Shown here: in pieces, positions 38,065-50,268 of the stretch
Numbering within the stretch: the first letter of the stretch is position 1
Layout: every line of letters starts with the position of its first letter
NCBI GenBank assembly: GCA_026419785.1
Contig: JAODTK010005835.1
Span: 62,001 to 126,000, forward strand
DNA from: Sclerodactyla briareus
Taxonomy: Eukaryota > Echinodermata > Holothuroidea > Dendrochirotida > Sclerodactylidae
DNA length: 64,000 nucleotides
Reading direction: 5' to 3'
Notes under the pieces: generated by a model
Told to the model about the DNA's origin: nothing
Database searches by the model: none
Seen by the model: the letters and a program-made list of their open reading frames with translations, nothing else
Made by a program: the position numbers and the translations under genes

Positions 38065-38420
38065 GTTAAAGGAGAATTAAAGTCTGACTTTGACAGAGTG
38101 AAATAATATTGTTAAATGAGAGACCATCATGTCATGAACATCTTTTCCAATTTCATCCTAAAATCCCTTGTATACTTTTTAGGTATATCACTTTGAATGA
38201 AACGACACGAAAATGGGACACGAAACGGGAATAATAAAGAATACTTTGAATACAGCTGGTAGGGGTTGTGTGAATCATGTTAGACTTGTTCAAGTCTCTG
38301 CCGTTCACCTGGAGGGAAAACGGCAGAGCTCGTCTCGTTGATTCAACTGAATATAACTCGGGAAGGAACAATAATTTTTTTTGTAGAATGTTCAGTACAG
38401 AATTCAATTCTCCTTTAATT
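38065..38420. mobile_element. MITE-like element with terminal inverted repeats
   Basis: The left end reads TTAAAGGAGAATTAAAGTCTG (38,066) and the right end, inverted, reads TTAAAGGAGAATTGAATTCTG (from 38,418). The terminal 14 bp are identical, and TTAA at the outer edge could be the target duplication. The element is about 355 bp, has no coding capacity and carries an internal hairpin with CTCTGCCGTT / AACGGCAGAG arms at 38,296-38,305 and 38,319-38,328. Confidence 0.6.
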
Positions 38421-38857
38421 TATTGAGGAGTGAAAAAGGGATGAAAAGTGTGGGACGGGCAGCTCAGTGATATTTCAGCTCCACATTTTTCACCGAAATC
38501 GAATATTCGGCAAAAAACTCATCATACGAAAAATTAAGCATAGAACAGATACCGGACAATCCCGACACGTAAAGCAAAAGTGAGAGAAAATTGTCAGGAT
38601 TTTCTTCATCGAATGCCCGTAAAATATGCAGACGTTGTCGAGCGCAAAGATTTCTATACCAATTCAGCAATTAGTTTTACGGACGAGGGGCAAAAAAAAT
38701 TCGTGCTGCGTTTTGAGATCCAGGCAAAAAAAAATCCCGTCCCACACACATACTTCAATGTGAAGTACCCTGCATGGTGTACGTACCCCCCCCCCCCCCT
38801 CTCCATTACCCTCTTATCTGATATTTACCCCTTCTCGCTCGTTTAGCTGCAACCCAG

Positions 38858-39118
38858 ACCAACCCGAAACAATGGATAAATGCCCTCTCTCAATTCGTGA
38901 ACGACGCCAAGCATAAAGGATCCGACTACAGTGACATCGTTCGGGGTACTGCCGGGAGATTCGGCAAACCTTTCGAGTACAAGAAAGAAAACCTGGTCAG
39001 AATCAGCTGCTGCCGAGTCGAAGAAATTGCGGTCACACTACTTGAGTACATACAGAGTCTGCATGAAGATGGAGAGACCAAACCGGGATTTGTGCTTGAC
39101 CACGAACGGATGACATGA
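38858..39118 (+). CDS. IFIT-like TPR protein, terminal exon
   Basis: The acceptor CAACCCAG ends at 38,857. From there an 86-codon frame runs to TGA at 39,116-39,118 and is phase 0, exactly what the large exon donor requires. An alternative upstream AG at 38,845 would hit a stop after ten codons, so the later AG is preferred. The product segment begins TNPKQWINALSQF and is helical, rich in charged residues (KHKGSDYSDIV, KENLVRIS, VEEIAVTLLEYI). It ends without any recognised motif. No frame break is seen. The corresponding exon of the minus-strand paralogue would lie outside the window. Assignment rests on phase, splice signal, strand and distance. Confidence 0.65.
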   Translation, partial: TNPKQWINALSQFVNDAKHKGSDYSDIVRGTAGRFGKPFEYKKENLVRISCCRVEEIAVTLLEYIQSLHEDGETKPGFVLDHERMT

Positions 39119-39334
39119 ATGTAAACAAAAAATGATCATCCAGCTTCGCACTCTGGGTATCGTATGTTCATTTCCATGGCAAATGAGAGCATTCGAGATG
39201 GTTAGGGATCTGGAAATAAGTTTGAAAGTGCAAGATTCCTAAAATATTAACAGAGAAAGGCCAAAATCCGGGTAATGAAAAGACGAAATTTCGGTAGAGA
39301 TGAAGTAGAAGGGGAAGGTTGTCTCGGGCTGCCG

Positions 39335-39500
39335 GGTGAACTGATTGTTGGCATGGTACATGTAGTTGACGAAGCGCCGGTTATCACCCGGGATGAGGGG
39401 TTCGAATCCCAGTCTGGCTATACCAAAGACTGAAAATGATACCTGTGCATTCCCGCTGCGCGTGCTCAGCAGCAAGGACTGGTATCACCGGAGCAATATT
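39335..39500 (+). mobile_element. tRNA-derived SINE, copy 1
   Basis: A tRNA-like head has a perfect B box (GGTTCGAATCC) at about 39,400 and a weaker A-box-like stretch about 45 bp upstream. The body is AATGATACCTGTGCATTCCCGC then GCGTGCTCAGCAGC. A second copy with the same head-body order is at 63.2 kb. Confidence 0.6.
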
Positions 39501-39956
39501 GCGAATAATAGCTAAATATGAGGGGCCCTATACAGCTGCCAACTGATTGCGAAAGTGTCATTTCTCTCATTCTTTCTCATGCTTGAACAGTTTTTGTAAT
39601 CTTTCACGCGATTTACCATTTGATGTCCGTATATCTTCCACAAGCATTTTAATGAGTCTAATTATCTCTGTTCTCGTTTACTCTCCATGGTCCATATGCA
39701 GTTTTTATTCCCTTTTTCATCTTTGATATAAGCAGATAAGCCTATGTATTTTTCAAATATTTACCCTCTGTTGTTTTAACCGTTTTTGTTTTGTCAAAAC
39801 ATTGGGTTATTTTCATGTGTAATTGACTCGACTCTTCAGTCAGTTAATTCAATGTTTATCATGTTCATTCCTGTTTGATATTCGTTGTATAATTTTTATT
39901 CCAATTATGTGTTCTAAAGGGTCCCGGGAGAGAACCGCTACTTAATTCTCAGCTAA

Positions 39957-40228
39957 CCGAGTGGGGTCAATGAAAGTGACTTCCTTATCCCTAATCCTAT
40001 ACAATGCGTGTATTTTAGTATGTAGTCTGTTCGTGCACATAATACGGTCATTTGGCCTTCAATAACTAGGATTGCTTGCCAAGACATATGACCCGAGTGG
40101 GGTCAATGAAAGTGACTTCCCTATCCCTACCTATACAATGCCGTGTATTTTAGTATGTATCCTTTCTTGTCACAGGTAAATACGCGTCATTGGCCTTCAA
40201 TAATAGGATGAATTGCCAAGACATGTGA
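39957..40228 (+). repeat. 135 bp tandem duplication (two copies)
   Basis: CCGAGTGGGGTCAATGAAAG begins at 39,957 and again at about 40,092. The copies share TGTATTTTAGTATGTA and TTGGCCTTCAATAA and differ by small indels. Confidence 0.85.
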
Positions 40229-42840
40229 CAACATTACGGTCATCTAACACACGTGCTAACAATCGCGCACTAACTACGGGAATGCTTTGTGGTAAATGAG
40301 GCAACATCATACGAAGTGTACACATTGTTTCTCCGCTTCACGAGGAGTAGCGGCGTACGCTGCAGGGGGAGGGTTGCCCCCCTCGACCTTATGACCGATC
40401 AAATTTTTTTAAACACAACAGACAACTCATTACTGTGTCAGTTCAACGTTACAGCTGTTGTTTATCAAATGTTGGCCCGCAGACATGTCTAGGGCCCCAT
40501 AAACTGCCATTGATTTGCAAATAGGGTGTTATGCATAAATGAGTGGCGCACTTCCCATGGGTTCCGACCTCGAGGAATCCCGACCTCGGTATGGATATGC
40601 TTTTCCAGTTCCAGTAAATTGGGTTTCCGCAATTCACGTCATGGATGGCGTGTCAGTATACTCAGCAGGTTTATTCACCGTCTGACACCGCAAATCGTTA
40701 TTCGAGCTAGAATGTGGGGGGGGGGGGGCGGTATTTGCGTGGCCTCTCTCCCAGTCAAAGCTGTGCCTGACTTTCCGCCTATGGTACGAACTCAGCGCCA
40801 AAGCACGACATCGGGTCACACGAATTCTTCGGTATTAATGAAGTCCGTCTCATATGGATTCGACAATTCATCGTTTTTTATTGGGTAATTGAAAAGAAAT
40901 TATTAGTACCTACACATACTTCATTTCATGGAACTGTCTTTGTAGGTGGTTTATTCTACCACATTACTGTCAAAAAACCCTTGATATTATAGACATTATT
41001 TAGTTTATAGTCTTCCAACGTGAAAATCATATCCTAATCCTCTTCTGATGACTGCTCTAATGTATATACTGATCCTGTAGTTTGTTTCTGTTATCCGCAT
41101 TTATTTTCCTCCGGATACCACGTATTTTTTGTCAGCTAAAAGTGGAATCAATATATTATTTCCATATTGTTTCAAATAGTATTTTTATACAGCTAATCAA
41201 TGAATGTGAGTTGGCCTACAGTGGGTCGAAACATCTGCGTGAAATAAGTATTAGCGGCGCCTCATTAAAAAGTCATTATGCCATGTGTGAGAATATCATT
41301 ATTTTAAAAAAGTATAGAAAAGAACAAATGATAGTTTCATTTGATTAGCATGCATATAGAGTGGCCGACATAATTTTATGAATAATCATTCAACAACGCG
41401 AAATTTATATCAGAAACAGGAGATCATCCCAAGAGTTACTACTACTGGATTCTCAAACGTTATCCCTAAAATTCCAGTTTCTTATTCAGGACGTTTTTCA
41501 TCTTAAAAAAATGTTGCGAAAAGCTAGAAATTATCGAATATATTGAAAATGGCCACTATGTGCCCGTTTGCATTGTACTTGTTCTGAAATTTGTAACCAG
41601 TCAGTTTATTCTAAAAGGCTCTAAGACATTTTCAAATTTTGCTCTCGCACGTTTCTTCCTCTTCCCCTTGGAATCCATGATTGCGTAATTCTTGGCGGAC
41701 TGAATGAAAAAAAGTTCAATTCATGCCTTCCCAGCTCGTTACAAAATCAATTCAGCCATCAGCGGTTGGAATCAGAAAAGATCTTGGTAAATAGCATGGA
41801 AACATTCCTGAAGAAGAAAAACTGTTGTCCCAAGTTGTGACTCGGTATGAGGTACCTCATTGCTGGACCCAACTCATGGATACGGTACCCGCACCATCGG
41901 GTACCCCTCACTAGAAGTTCCCCATGCACCCCGATATTGTTTTTCCCATATGGCACTAGGCCTAACTATAAGCACAGTAAATTACAGGTGAATGCAAACA
42001 GACAAAATTTCTCATTCGAGGAGAGAATTATGTGCATACCATGAGTGAAATATGTTTAAATATGTGTGCAGTATAGTAGATCACAATAATGTTCGTGAGA
42101 GACTTGCTATTGTAATATTTTATTAGATAAAAGAACCATGTCCGAATATATGAATAGAAATTATAGAACTCTTCTGTGTTACGGTGATACAATGAATCAA
42201 TGAGTACGAATAGGACCACAGTGTTCGAAATATTTCATGAGCTGAAATTAAAGGTATACGTTTCTACAAGGTGAGGCCAGTTGAATGGAACAAGTTCATT
42301 AGCGCGTGAGGCGGAAGCATTAGGCTTTGGTTAAGACGTCGATATACCGCGTGTTTTTTTTTTTTTGTGCCTTTTATCCGGTATTACATTTTCTGCACTG
42401 CGCCACCATTAGTCTCTGTACACGTCTTGTTCATTTAAAACTTTTTTCTTCAGATATTATTTTTCAGCCTTGTTAAAATTGTCAACTGCTATACGGTAGA
42501 TCCTCTATGTCGCTTGTGTAACACGCTGTTATGTCAACATTTCCATTGAGAAAACTCTAAATATTTAGGCGGGGGTTCTCTATCAGTGGTGCAGTTGGGC
42601 CGCCTCTAATATGAAAACGAATTAATTTGGACACGCCGTTAACAAGAGAAGCACGTACATAAATAGTGGCGCATGCAGAATGTGTATTTGAAAAACTCTG
42701 TCCCATACAGACCAACAAAACGACTTAGCCGATTCGGGCATGAGTTGGTCCGATTTTCTGACGTCACCACTACCGCAAGCAATTGGTTTTGACCTCACAT
42801 CTGGGCAGTTTGAAGATATTATCTTAGATTTCCGACAAAT
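40229..42840. other. no gene seen
   Basis: Unique-looking AT-rich DNA apart from a poly-G tract at 40,716-40,726. Open frames up to 120 codons show no recognisable domain. Confidence 0.4.
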
Positions 42841-42849
42841 TATGGACAG

Positions 42850-42895
42850 GGCGTAGCCAGAAATTCAAAATTAGGGGGGTGCCATAGCATTAGGG
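42850..42895 (+). repeat. GGCGTAGCCAG element end
   Basis: GGCGTAGCCAGAAATT is followed by TTAGGGGGGTGCC. The same word starts a similar patch at 30,981 and, inverted, ends one at 44,207-44,215. This layout is usual for the edge of a dispersed G-run-bearing element. Confidence 0.45.
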
Positions 42896-44114
42896 GCCAG
42901 AGCCACCCGGCGCCAGACTCGAGGTGCATCTAGTATTAGTATATTACCAATGAATGGATGACTATTTGACCATGACGCTTGATTTTCACCAGGGGTGGTT
43001 AAGGCAGGGGCCAATAACACTCGGTAATTGTGCGCTGTGTATCTTTTATTAATCTGGGATTCCGGTTTCCCGTAGGGGAATGAGGCCCTTACCTCAAGAG
43101 CCTTAACCCTCGCTAATCCTTGAATTTGAATGGATACTATTCCCCATAAACCAACACCTTCGTGAAAAGCTCTTGAGCGATCATGTTTGTGCCTTTTCAT
43201 TACAAATACCGTTTTGATCATATCACACTTCATCTGTTGCCCCCAACAGATCCGGATCCCTGACTCTTAGTTGCGTATTTTATTGTGCATCGGAATAATT
43301 ACCACTGAAATTGAATGCGAATAATTGCTACATAACATGGAGAACACATAATACAGTCATGACACATGGCAGTCGATGGCTGAATATACAGTTACAAATG
43401 ACAGATTTATAACATTTGAAGGCTCTGTATTGAGAGATCACAAGACATCACCAACTAACCATCGCCTTCATTAAAAATGAAACTACATAATTTTGTGGTC
43501 GGGTTGTCATAGGCTAGTAACTACATATATAATAGTATTCAATGCTGCAGTCCCATATCAAAGTTATATCGCTAATTATGCTTCCTTACTTTACCATCTA
43601 ATCTCCTTCTTATGTCAGGCAACACGTATTCTCTGTACTGTATGTGTTCACCTAAAGAATAATTGGTAACGCGTGAAATTCTTGGGTATTCTTGGGTATG
43701 TATCATCGGCTGCGTTCCATTTACATTGTTTTTAATAACAAATACCCAATCGTGACGTCACACCTCGTCTTCAGAAAAGTGACTTTCCTTTGACTCATGA
43801 TTCAATTGCTTTGATTTACATGTAGCTGACTGCCTCAGTATTTGTTTCCAATGCATCTATGATCATTATTTGGAACGAAAGATGCATTCCTGTCGGTCTT
43901 GGAGTCATGTTTTTCTCCAATTTCTCCGGCCGAGTCGTGAGCCTACAAATGCATCACAAATGAGTCGCATGCCCGGTGTTCAGTAGGTCCTGATAGGTCG
44001 CAATCGTCAAAATGTCAACACCCTGGTTTCATTTGAAATCATCTATGATTTCATCATAGTCGATACCATTCAATGTTCTGTGCAGTGGTTTCGATTAACT
44101 TTTGACACATAACC
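42896..44114. other. no gene seen
   Basis: No recognisable coding block or repeat family. Confidence 0.4.
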
Positions 44115-44222
44115 TTGATTTTTTTTTTTTTTTTTTTTTTTTGGGGGGGAGGGGGGAGATGGAGTTTGGGGTCAAGGCCTCCAGCCCCCCCCCCCCCCCC
44201 CGGGCGGGCTACGCCACTGAAT
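44115..44222 (-). repeat. GGCGTAGCC element with T-, G- and C-runs
   Basis: A T-run of more than 20 is followed by a G-run, then GGGGTCAAGGCC, a C-run, and GGGCTACGCCACTGAATT. The right edge is the inverse of the words at 30,981 and 42,850. The G-run and C-run could pair as a hairpin. Confidence 0.5.
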
Positions 44223-45685
44223 TCTGGTGGCTACCTTTACCAACGCTGGCCCGATTTTTATGTTTCCAACTTTGCTTGAAGGTTAATTGAACTGTAGGAT
44301 TCGATTTTTTCTGCAAAAAGAACTTCCAAAAATGGCGCAATTCAGTGGTTAGAATGTCTCTGTAATCCCCTCATCGACCGGCCTAACCCAAGAATGTGGC
44401 AATTGGATCGTAAAATGCGTCCTCTAAGACAGACAGATTTGTCCTATCTTCATGGGACGGAATTCTGCTCATGTATGCGTGTTCGTGCGTGCGGATAAAA
44501 GCAGCGGAACAGGATTATATCAACGTCTAGAATTACTGCAGGATTATTATAAAGAGGCTAATGTATTAGCCGGAGAGAAACTTAATGCGTCCATCGCAAA
44601 CCATAAGTTGTATGCTCTCCGTTACAGATTACAGTCACTCTGAAGTTTTGCATGTGTTTGCGCATATCGAAAAGCATCATGCAATAATAAATGGGGGGGA
44701 CGTCAACCTTGCACAACCCTGCAATCGATCTTGGCTTTCTCTTGAAATTCAAACATATTTTCACTTCAAAAAACATTTAGTTTATGGGAGTGGTTTCGCA
44801 CGGCGCAGGCGCGGCGGTATGTATTTTGTATTGGGGGGGGGGCTAATGTGACTATTACTATCTAAGCGTAGCGCCGCCATTGGTTGGCGCGAAGCGTGCA
44901 CGAAATTTTTGGGGTTTCCAGGCCCCTCTAGATGGCCGGAAACGGCATTTGCGAGTGGCCTGTGCTACATATATCTAGGCAATGAAATAATGTCTCATTG
45001 GTGAAAATTGCATGAATATCAAGAACAAATCAGAGAAAAAATGCAATTTGAATATAAGTTTTAATACAAGTTGAATGAATAATGTCACTAAGTACAAGGT
45101 ATTCATTTGGTCCAGCCTATTTATATTCAAAACACCCTTCTAAGCTGTACGTGTTGCAAAGGTTGGAGGATCGCTGTCGTTTAAGTGAATGTTATAGCGA
45201 TGCCCATGTGCATATAGATTTAAGCATATGTTAAACAACACAAATTTGAAATTGCAAAATTTGAAATTGACCGACCAAAGTAATCCTTACAACTCTCGTG
45301 GATGAGGGTGATCCCACCGAAATTGTTATTCTTTAAATTGGTATGGCTCTTTGCTGAATTATGCCGTACCACTTACTGTACTCAAACTACATACCATTTT
45401 TCAAAATGGATACTTTTCATAATAGTTACTTAATTTTTACATATTCTTAACTCATCTGAAGAATGAAGCACATGATGAGTAGGAACATATTTTGTCTTGA
45501 ATTATCGAAATAGCTTCAGCCTTTGTTAATCACGTGACAAGTCATATTACCAGCGAAATAATACAAGGAAATAATACTGACACTGTGTTTTTAATGCGTA
45601 GCCTATGTATACACCGAAGTGTACAATGTTTAGATTTCGTTTTAATGGCCATCTGACTCACTCAGGTCATATTTAGTAGCATGGG
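44223..45685. other. no gene seen
   Basis: AT-rich DNA with a short G-run at 44,835. No recognisable coding block. Confidence 0.4.
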
Positions 45686-45687
45686 CG

Positions 45688-45790
45688 TCAATCCTGGAGG
45701 GACGGGGGGACCGTCCCCTCCCCCACATTTCGATGGGTGGGGGACACAATATCAAATGTCCCCCCCACGTTTTTGGCGTATGAGGGACAT
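45688..45790. repeat. GGGGGACC/GTCCCC repeat
   Basis: GGGCGTCAATCCTGGAGGGAC, GGGGGGACCGTCCCCTCCCCC, then GGGGGACAC...GTCCCCCCCAC. Alternating G-run/C-run arms around GGGCGT are characteristic of a common invertebrate foldback repeat. Confidence 0.45.
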
Positions 45791-46575
45791 GAGCTCGTAT
45801 ACATTGCCTCTGGTGTTGTGATATTCTCCATTTAGGCGCGGGAATTGAAGCATTTAGGCAATAGCAAGATGATGGGCCAATTGAGGTCCTAGAACGCCCA
45901 ATTTTGCATCGAATTCCCGAGTTCAGTGCAATTTTTTTCGCGCGCTCCGTGCGCATTTGCTGGGTGTGCAATTTGTCTTCCACTTTTTGAAATTTTTGAA
46001 ATTTTTACGCAAATGTTCCTGCCCTAATGGCCTATTCACGAAAATTACTCATGGAATTAATCCTTCATTGGTTTTCGCATTCAGAAATAGCATAGGTCAT
46101 GCAAGATCAACTATTTACAAGGCCCTGAATACGGTCACAACTTTCTACCGTAGATGAATTGTATAGGACTCCCCACAATGTATTAGCTGCCCAGTGACTC
46201 AGATTTACATGCAAAAATGACTTCCTTCGATGAGCTGCTGAGCCCAGGTTCACTTCCAATTCACTGTACCGTTACCGCTTAGAATTTCGCTATGGTCGAT
46301 ATTTTCTTGCGCGCGCTTCGCGCGCGGTTGTGTTTTCCTTCGATTGCAATACCAAGTATAGAGCATGAGTTTTGTCACCCCCCGTACCTGAAGAATATAT
46401 GTATTCTTCAGAACGTTCAAGAAACATATTCAATAACTGACTCAAACAAAACACATATTATTTTAGGTCGATGCTTCCCTTCGAACTATCTATTTTTGGT
46501 TATCGCCTACTCCCAGGATGTATCGAGAACCGGAATAGCCGAGACCATTGAGAGTTTATACACTGTAGGTATAGC

Positions 46576-46606
46576 GGTCTCGGTCTCGAAAGTCGAGACC
46601 GAGACC
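46576..46606. repeat. perfect hairpin, 13 bp arms
   Basis: GGTCTCGGTCTCG at 46,576-46,588 and its exact complement CGAGACCGAGACC at 46,594-46,606, with a 5-nt loop. More GAGACTGGTCTCGAC words follow to 46,643. Confidence 0.9.
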
Positions 46607-46643
46607 AGTTATTCGAGAATATTCAACACCGAGACTGGTCTCG

Positions 46644-47785
46644 ACTACATACTCCATTTGATAGCTTTTTACCTCACGTTTCTTAACTTGAATAACAATA
46701 GACTATCCCATCTTCGATTGAAGAAATAGAGTTTATACCCTCACATAACATATTTGCATGCGCCGTATCAAGAAGTCTGTCTCATTCCAGCCGCCCGGGC
46801 AACTGCAGAGCCTACAATTGGTGTGTCAACATTCATCGTTATTGCTCGGACGTATGTACACTGCTCAAAAGTTTGGCCAATCAAAGTCCCCAATTCTAAA
46901 GAATATAGTTTCATTTATATCCACCAAATACGTTACCGTTCGTGTTCTTTGCTTGAAACCAATTCACAGCGCGGGTTCGACCGAGGCTGGTAAGAATCGG
47001 TCTCCTCCCCCCCCCCCCCCCCCCTATGCTCATTGTGGTCGGAGGTACCACCCCCCTCCCCGAGTGTTGAAATCCCTTTTTCTTTTTAATGTGACAAGAT
47101 TGTCGCCAATAACAATAATTCTTTCGTCAATTACTGACACCATATTTACAACGACCGCCGTGATTGGCTGTTTTGCTTCTAGAGCACTCAATTGTGTACA
47201 TTGTTATGATTAGGGATTAGGCGGTTAGGGTAGGAATTAGATTCGCGTACAACCAATGCGGAAATAGCTTATAAAACTCTGCACCTTGACCCTCAAGCAT
47301 TTTTTACAATAGGCTAGTGCAATTTTTATTCTGCATGGGACTAAAAGATACATATAGCGTGCTGGTTAGTCAGCTTAAAGCGTGGACATACGAGTAAGAG
47401 CTTCCCGCCTCCCTTCTTAGCAATCCAATTCGGACGAAAGAAGTTACCATGGGCCAAAATGAGACAGCCGAAAGGATTAAAGACAAATTGAAATAGAGAC
47501 ATCTGAAAGTACCGTACAGCCGACAATGGCGAAATTCCGGGGCGCAGGTAATTAAAAGAAAATGTAACAAAATTGTGCACAAGTTTTAGCGCGCTTTCGC
47601 CGCACCATATTCTTATGTGTATTGTTACGTGAGCCTACCGTTACAAACATCACTATGACCTGGGTCATCTAGTTCTGGACTGATGAGGATCTCGACGGTC
47701 CCTGAAAAGTGAGATTTCGACCAGCTTACTTCGCTGGGCACTCACTGCCCATGTCTGCAGCCATCATTTTGGTAAGAAAAACTCG
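46644..47785. other. no gene seen
   Basis: Contains a poly-C tract at 47,007-47,024. Open frames of up to 151 codons pass through it and lack any recognised domain. Confidence 0.4.
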
Positions 47786-47789
47786 CAAA

Positions 47790-47880
47790 GATTCAAAGCA
47801 GCAAATCGTATCTAGGACATGTGAAAATGCAAAATTATTTTAACGACCGAGGGGGGGGGGGGGGGGGAGGGGGGGGGGAA
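47790..47880 (-). repeat. inverted copy of the 11.9-12.2 kb repeat, with poly-G
   Basis: GCAAATCGTATCTAGGACATGTG is the complement of the CATGTCC.AGATACGATTTGC word at 11,950. It abuts a broken poly-G tract (47,849-47,879). Confidence 0.55.
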
Positions 47881-50085
47881 GCGGGGCCGACTGCGTACAC
47901 ATTTTTCTTTCTGAGATGAGAAATTCGCCGGGCAAAATGACACAAAGTCGTGGGAAATTTGGGTCAGCGAAAGGCGAAAGTAAAAGAAAAACACGTGACC
48001 GAACACATGACCGGATCTTCGAATCCTCTGCTGCCTTGCCAATTTAAGATAAAATACCCCGAAAAACATGCAACAATTTCTCGCGCGGTACCAGTCTTCC
48101 GTGACCCACCTCAAAAATTCGGGCAAATTGTTGTCGGCCCCTAAATAGGAATGGTCCCGTATGCCTGTTGACGGTCCGCGTTAGGTAAGATACCCCCCCA
48201 AAAGAAGAGCCCCCACTGTACTCAGTACACTTCACAACCAACTCCCAAAGAAGAGACTACTCAGTATCATCAAGTGCTCCTGAGTAGCAGTCGCATCATA
48301 AGGACGGAAAGTACAAAATGATTTCTTATTTCTGAAACTAGTGATTGTTTAGGAGTGTCATAATCCATCGGGCTGCATCTTAGGTCACCTGAATGCAAAC
48401 ATTTTCTAAAGTGGGAGAGAGGGAATTCGGCGGTCTTCTTCTGGAAAAGTGAGATTTTAGACTCCCAATCTTACGGCATTCCATTCGATTTGGCAAGAAA
48501 GGGCACAATCTTTCAACCCCGCAATGCATATTGCCACCAAATTGCTCTATGGCCACCGGAAAATGCAAAAAAATTTCTGCAAGGAGGAGGGGGGGGGGGG
48601 AGGAGGAACCCCTCCCTTAGCCCCCCCCGCAAATCCGTAATCATACTTCATCCCCCTCCCCATTCCAATTGCTTGTCCTACTCCACTAGGTTCTGCTACC
48701 CCCTCTCAACAATTTCCTTTCTGATCCTTCATCAATCCGCTTGCATTCGCGGAAAGCGTTCATATGGTCGGAGTAAAATTACAAGGCTTTGCTCTATTGA
48801 AGTCCATTTTCTGTTGACGGGACGGCGGGACGCCGCCCATGATTGTATTGAGACTTCATATAATCTTGTGACGATGTGCTTGACCCCACCGAGTTTCTTG
48901 TCCTAACTGTGCTCATTACACAACTTTACATTTTCGCCCTAACTGATGCACCGTATATATTCTCTGCTTATTCTGTAAACTGTATACCGCTAGTTTGCAG
49001 TTTCTGTAAACTTTTAACACAACCTTGGAGTATCCTATTCAAGAAGGGGTAAGTATTTTCCTAGAACGGGTCAAAGTGCCTGCCCCATATAGCCCAGACA
49101 GTACAATCATTGGCATGGAATGAGTCAGTGCATAATCAAGTTATGATCTACCTACTCGCTAACTCGAGTACCGTTAGTGCAAGTGACATAATTCTGCGCG
49201 TGCCGAAAATGGAGGAAATACGAGGCCGCAATTAATATATGCAACTTTTCTGAGTTTTGGGTAATTTTATTTGCAGAGTACGACAAGGCCACAACCATTC
49301 CAATACCCTGAGCCTCTATCAAAACAACCATGACGTACCACTGCTTTCACTCCGCAAATCGGTCAAGAAAGACCCTAATAAATTCTTCCATCCCCGCCCC
49401 GTCGTTCCCCATCGCGCCCACTGACAAAAATCCTAGACTACGAACAATGGAGCGGGCGCGGTGCTGGATTCAACGTGTTCGTGTGAAGGATACACAGAAA
49501 CAGATAACACAGTGAAGAGAGGAAGAAAGCGTGAAGTAGGGGCCGGCGAATGACATGATTAAAGTAGTCTCACATCTACCATTAGCAATGAATGGCGTTC
49601 TAGTGCATTATTTGGTTTGTAGTCACGTGCTGACATTTTCCTCCACAAACATATAAAGAGGTCGTAGATGCCTGGCAACTCTTCCACATTTTCCTTTCAC
49701 TAAAATTGCAACGTTTAGATGTTTGGCAATTAGCCCTGCATGGCCATTTCCGGCGATCTGGGAGGTATAACTAGCCAAAATGTCCTTGTGGGCTACGCGC
49801 CAACCAATTTTGGCGCTCCGCCTAGATAGTGTATCGCAGTCCTCCCGTCCCCCCCACCCCCACGTTTCGGATAGATTGCCGCCCATGTTAGTCAGTAAGT
49901 CTCGGCTCTACGTCCCTGACAGCATCGCAAAACCTCGATTGATTTGATTAATTGCGGGTTGCCTGGAGCAAACTTACCAACGGGCTATGGTCCACGCCTG
50001 TGGCATATAGACTATAATGTGTACATAGGCTCCGTGATGGTGCTGGGTGAGGAATGCAGTGAATATGTCAAACCGATGCTACGCG
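47881..50085. other. no gene seen
   Basis: Includes a G-run/C-rich patch at 48,586-48,635. No recognisable coding block. Confidence 0.4.
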
Positions 50086-50090
50086 CATTA

Positions 50091-50168
50091 CAAGCCTTCT
50101 GCTCACGAGTATCGCAGTACAGGCCTTCTGCCACGAGTATCGCAGTAACAGGCCCTTCTGCCACGAAG
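50091..50168 (+). repeat. short tandem repeat, about 30 bp unit
   Basis: CCTTCTGC.CACGAGTATCGCAGTA repeated two and a half times with small indels. Confidence 0.85.
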
Positions 50169-50268
50169 TTTCACATTACGCCATTAGGGGACCGCAAAGA
50201 TGCAACTGGAAGAGACTCATACGCTATATAGCCATCCAGGAGTGCTACATGAGTGATGGTCACTATTC

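Larger units (their letters stand above)
35745..38857 (+). other. intron of the plus-strand IFIT-like gene
   Basis: GT...AG boundaries: donor GTAATT at 35,745 and acceptor CAACCCAG ending at 38,857. The intron is packed with repeats, listed separately: a GTGTGC minisatellite, an antisense LINE tail, a four-unit tandem array and a MITE-like element with terminal inverted repeats. Confidence 0.7.

Noticed and set aside
42871-43233. 120-codon minus-strand frame
   Set aside because: Begins in the GGCGTAGCC repeat edge and shows no family resemblance.
46292-47213. Open frames of 145 and 151 codons
   Set aside because: Run through hairpins and a poly-C tract; no recognisable residues or neighbours.
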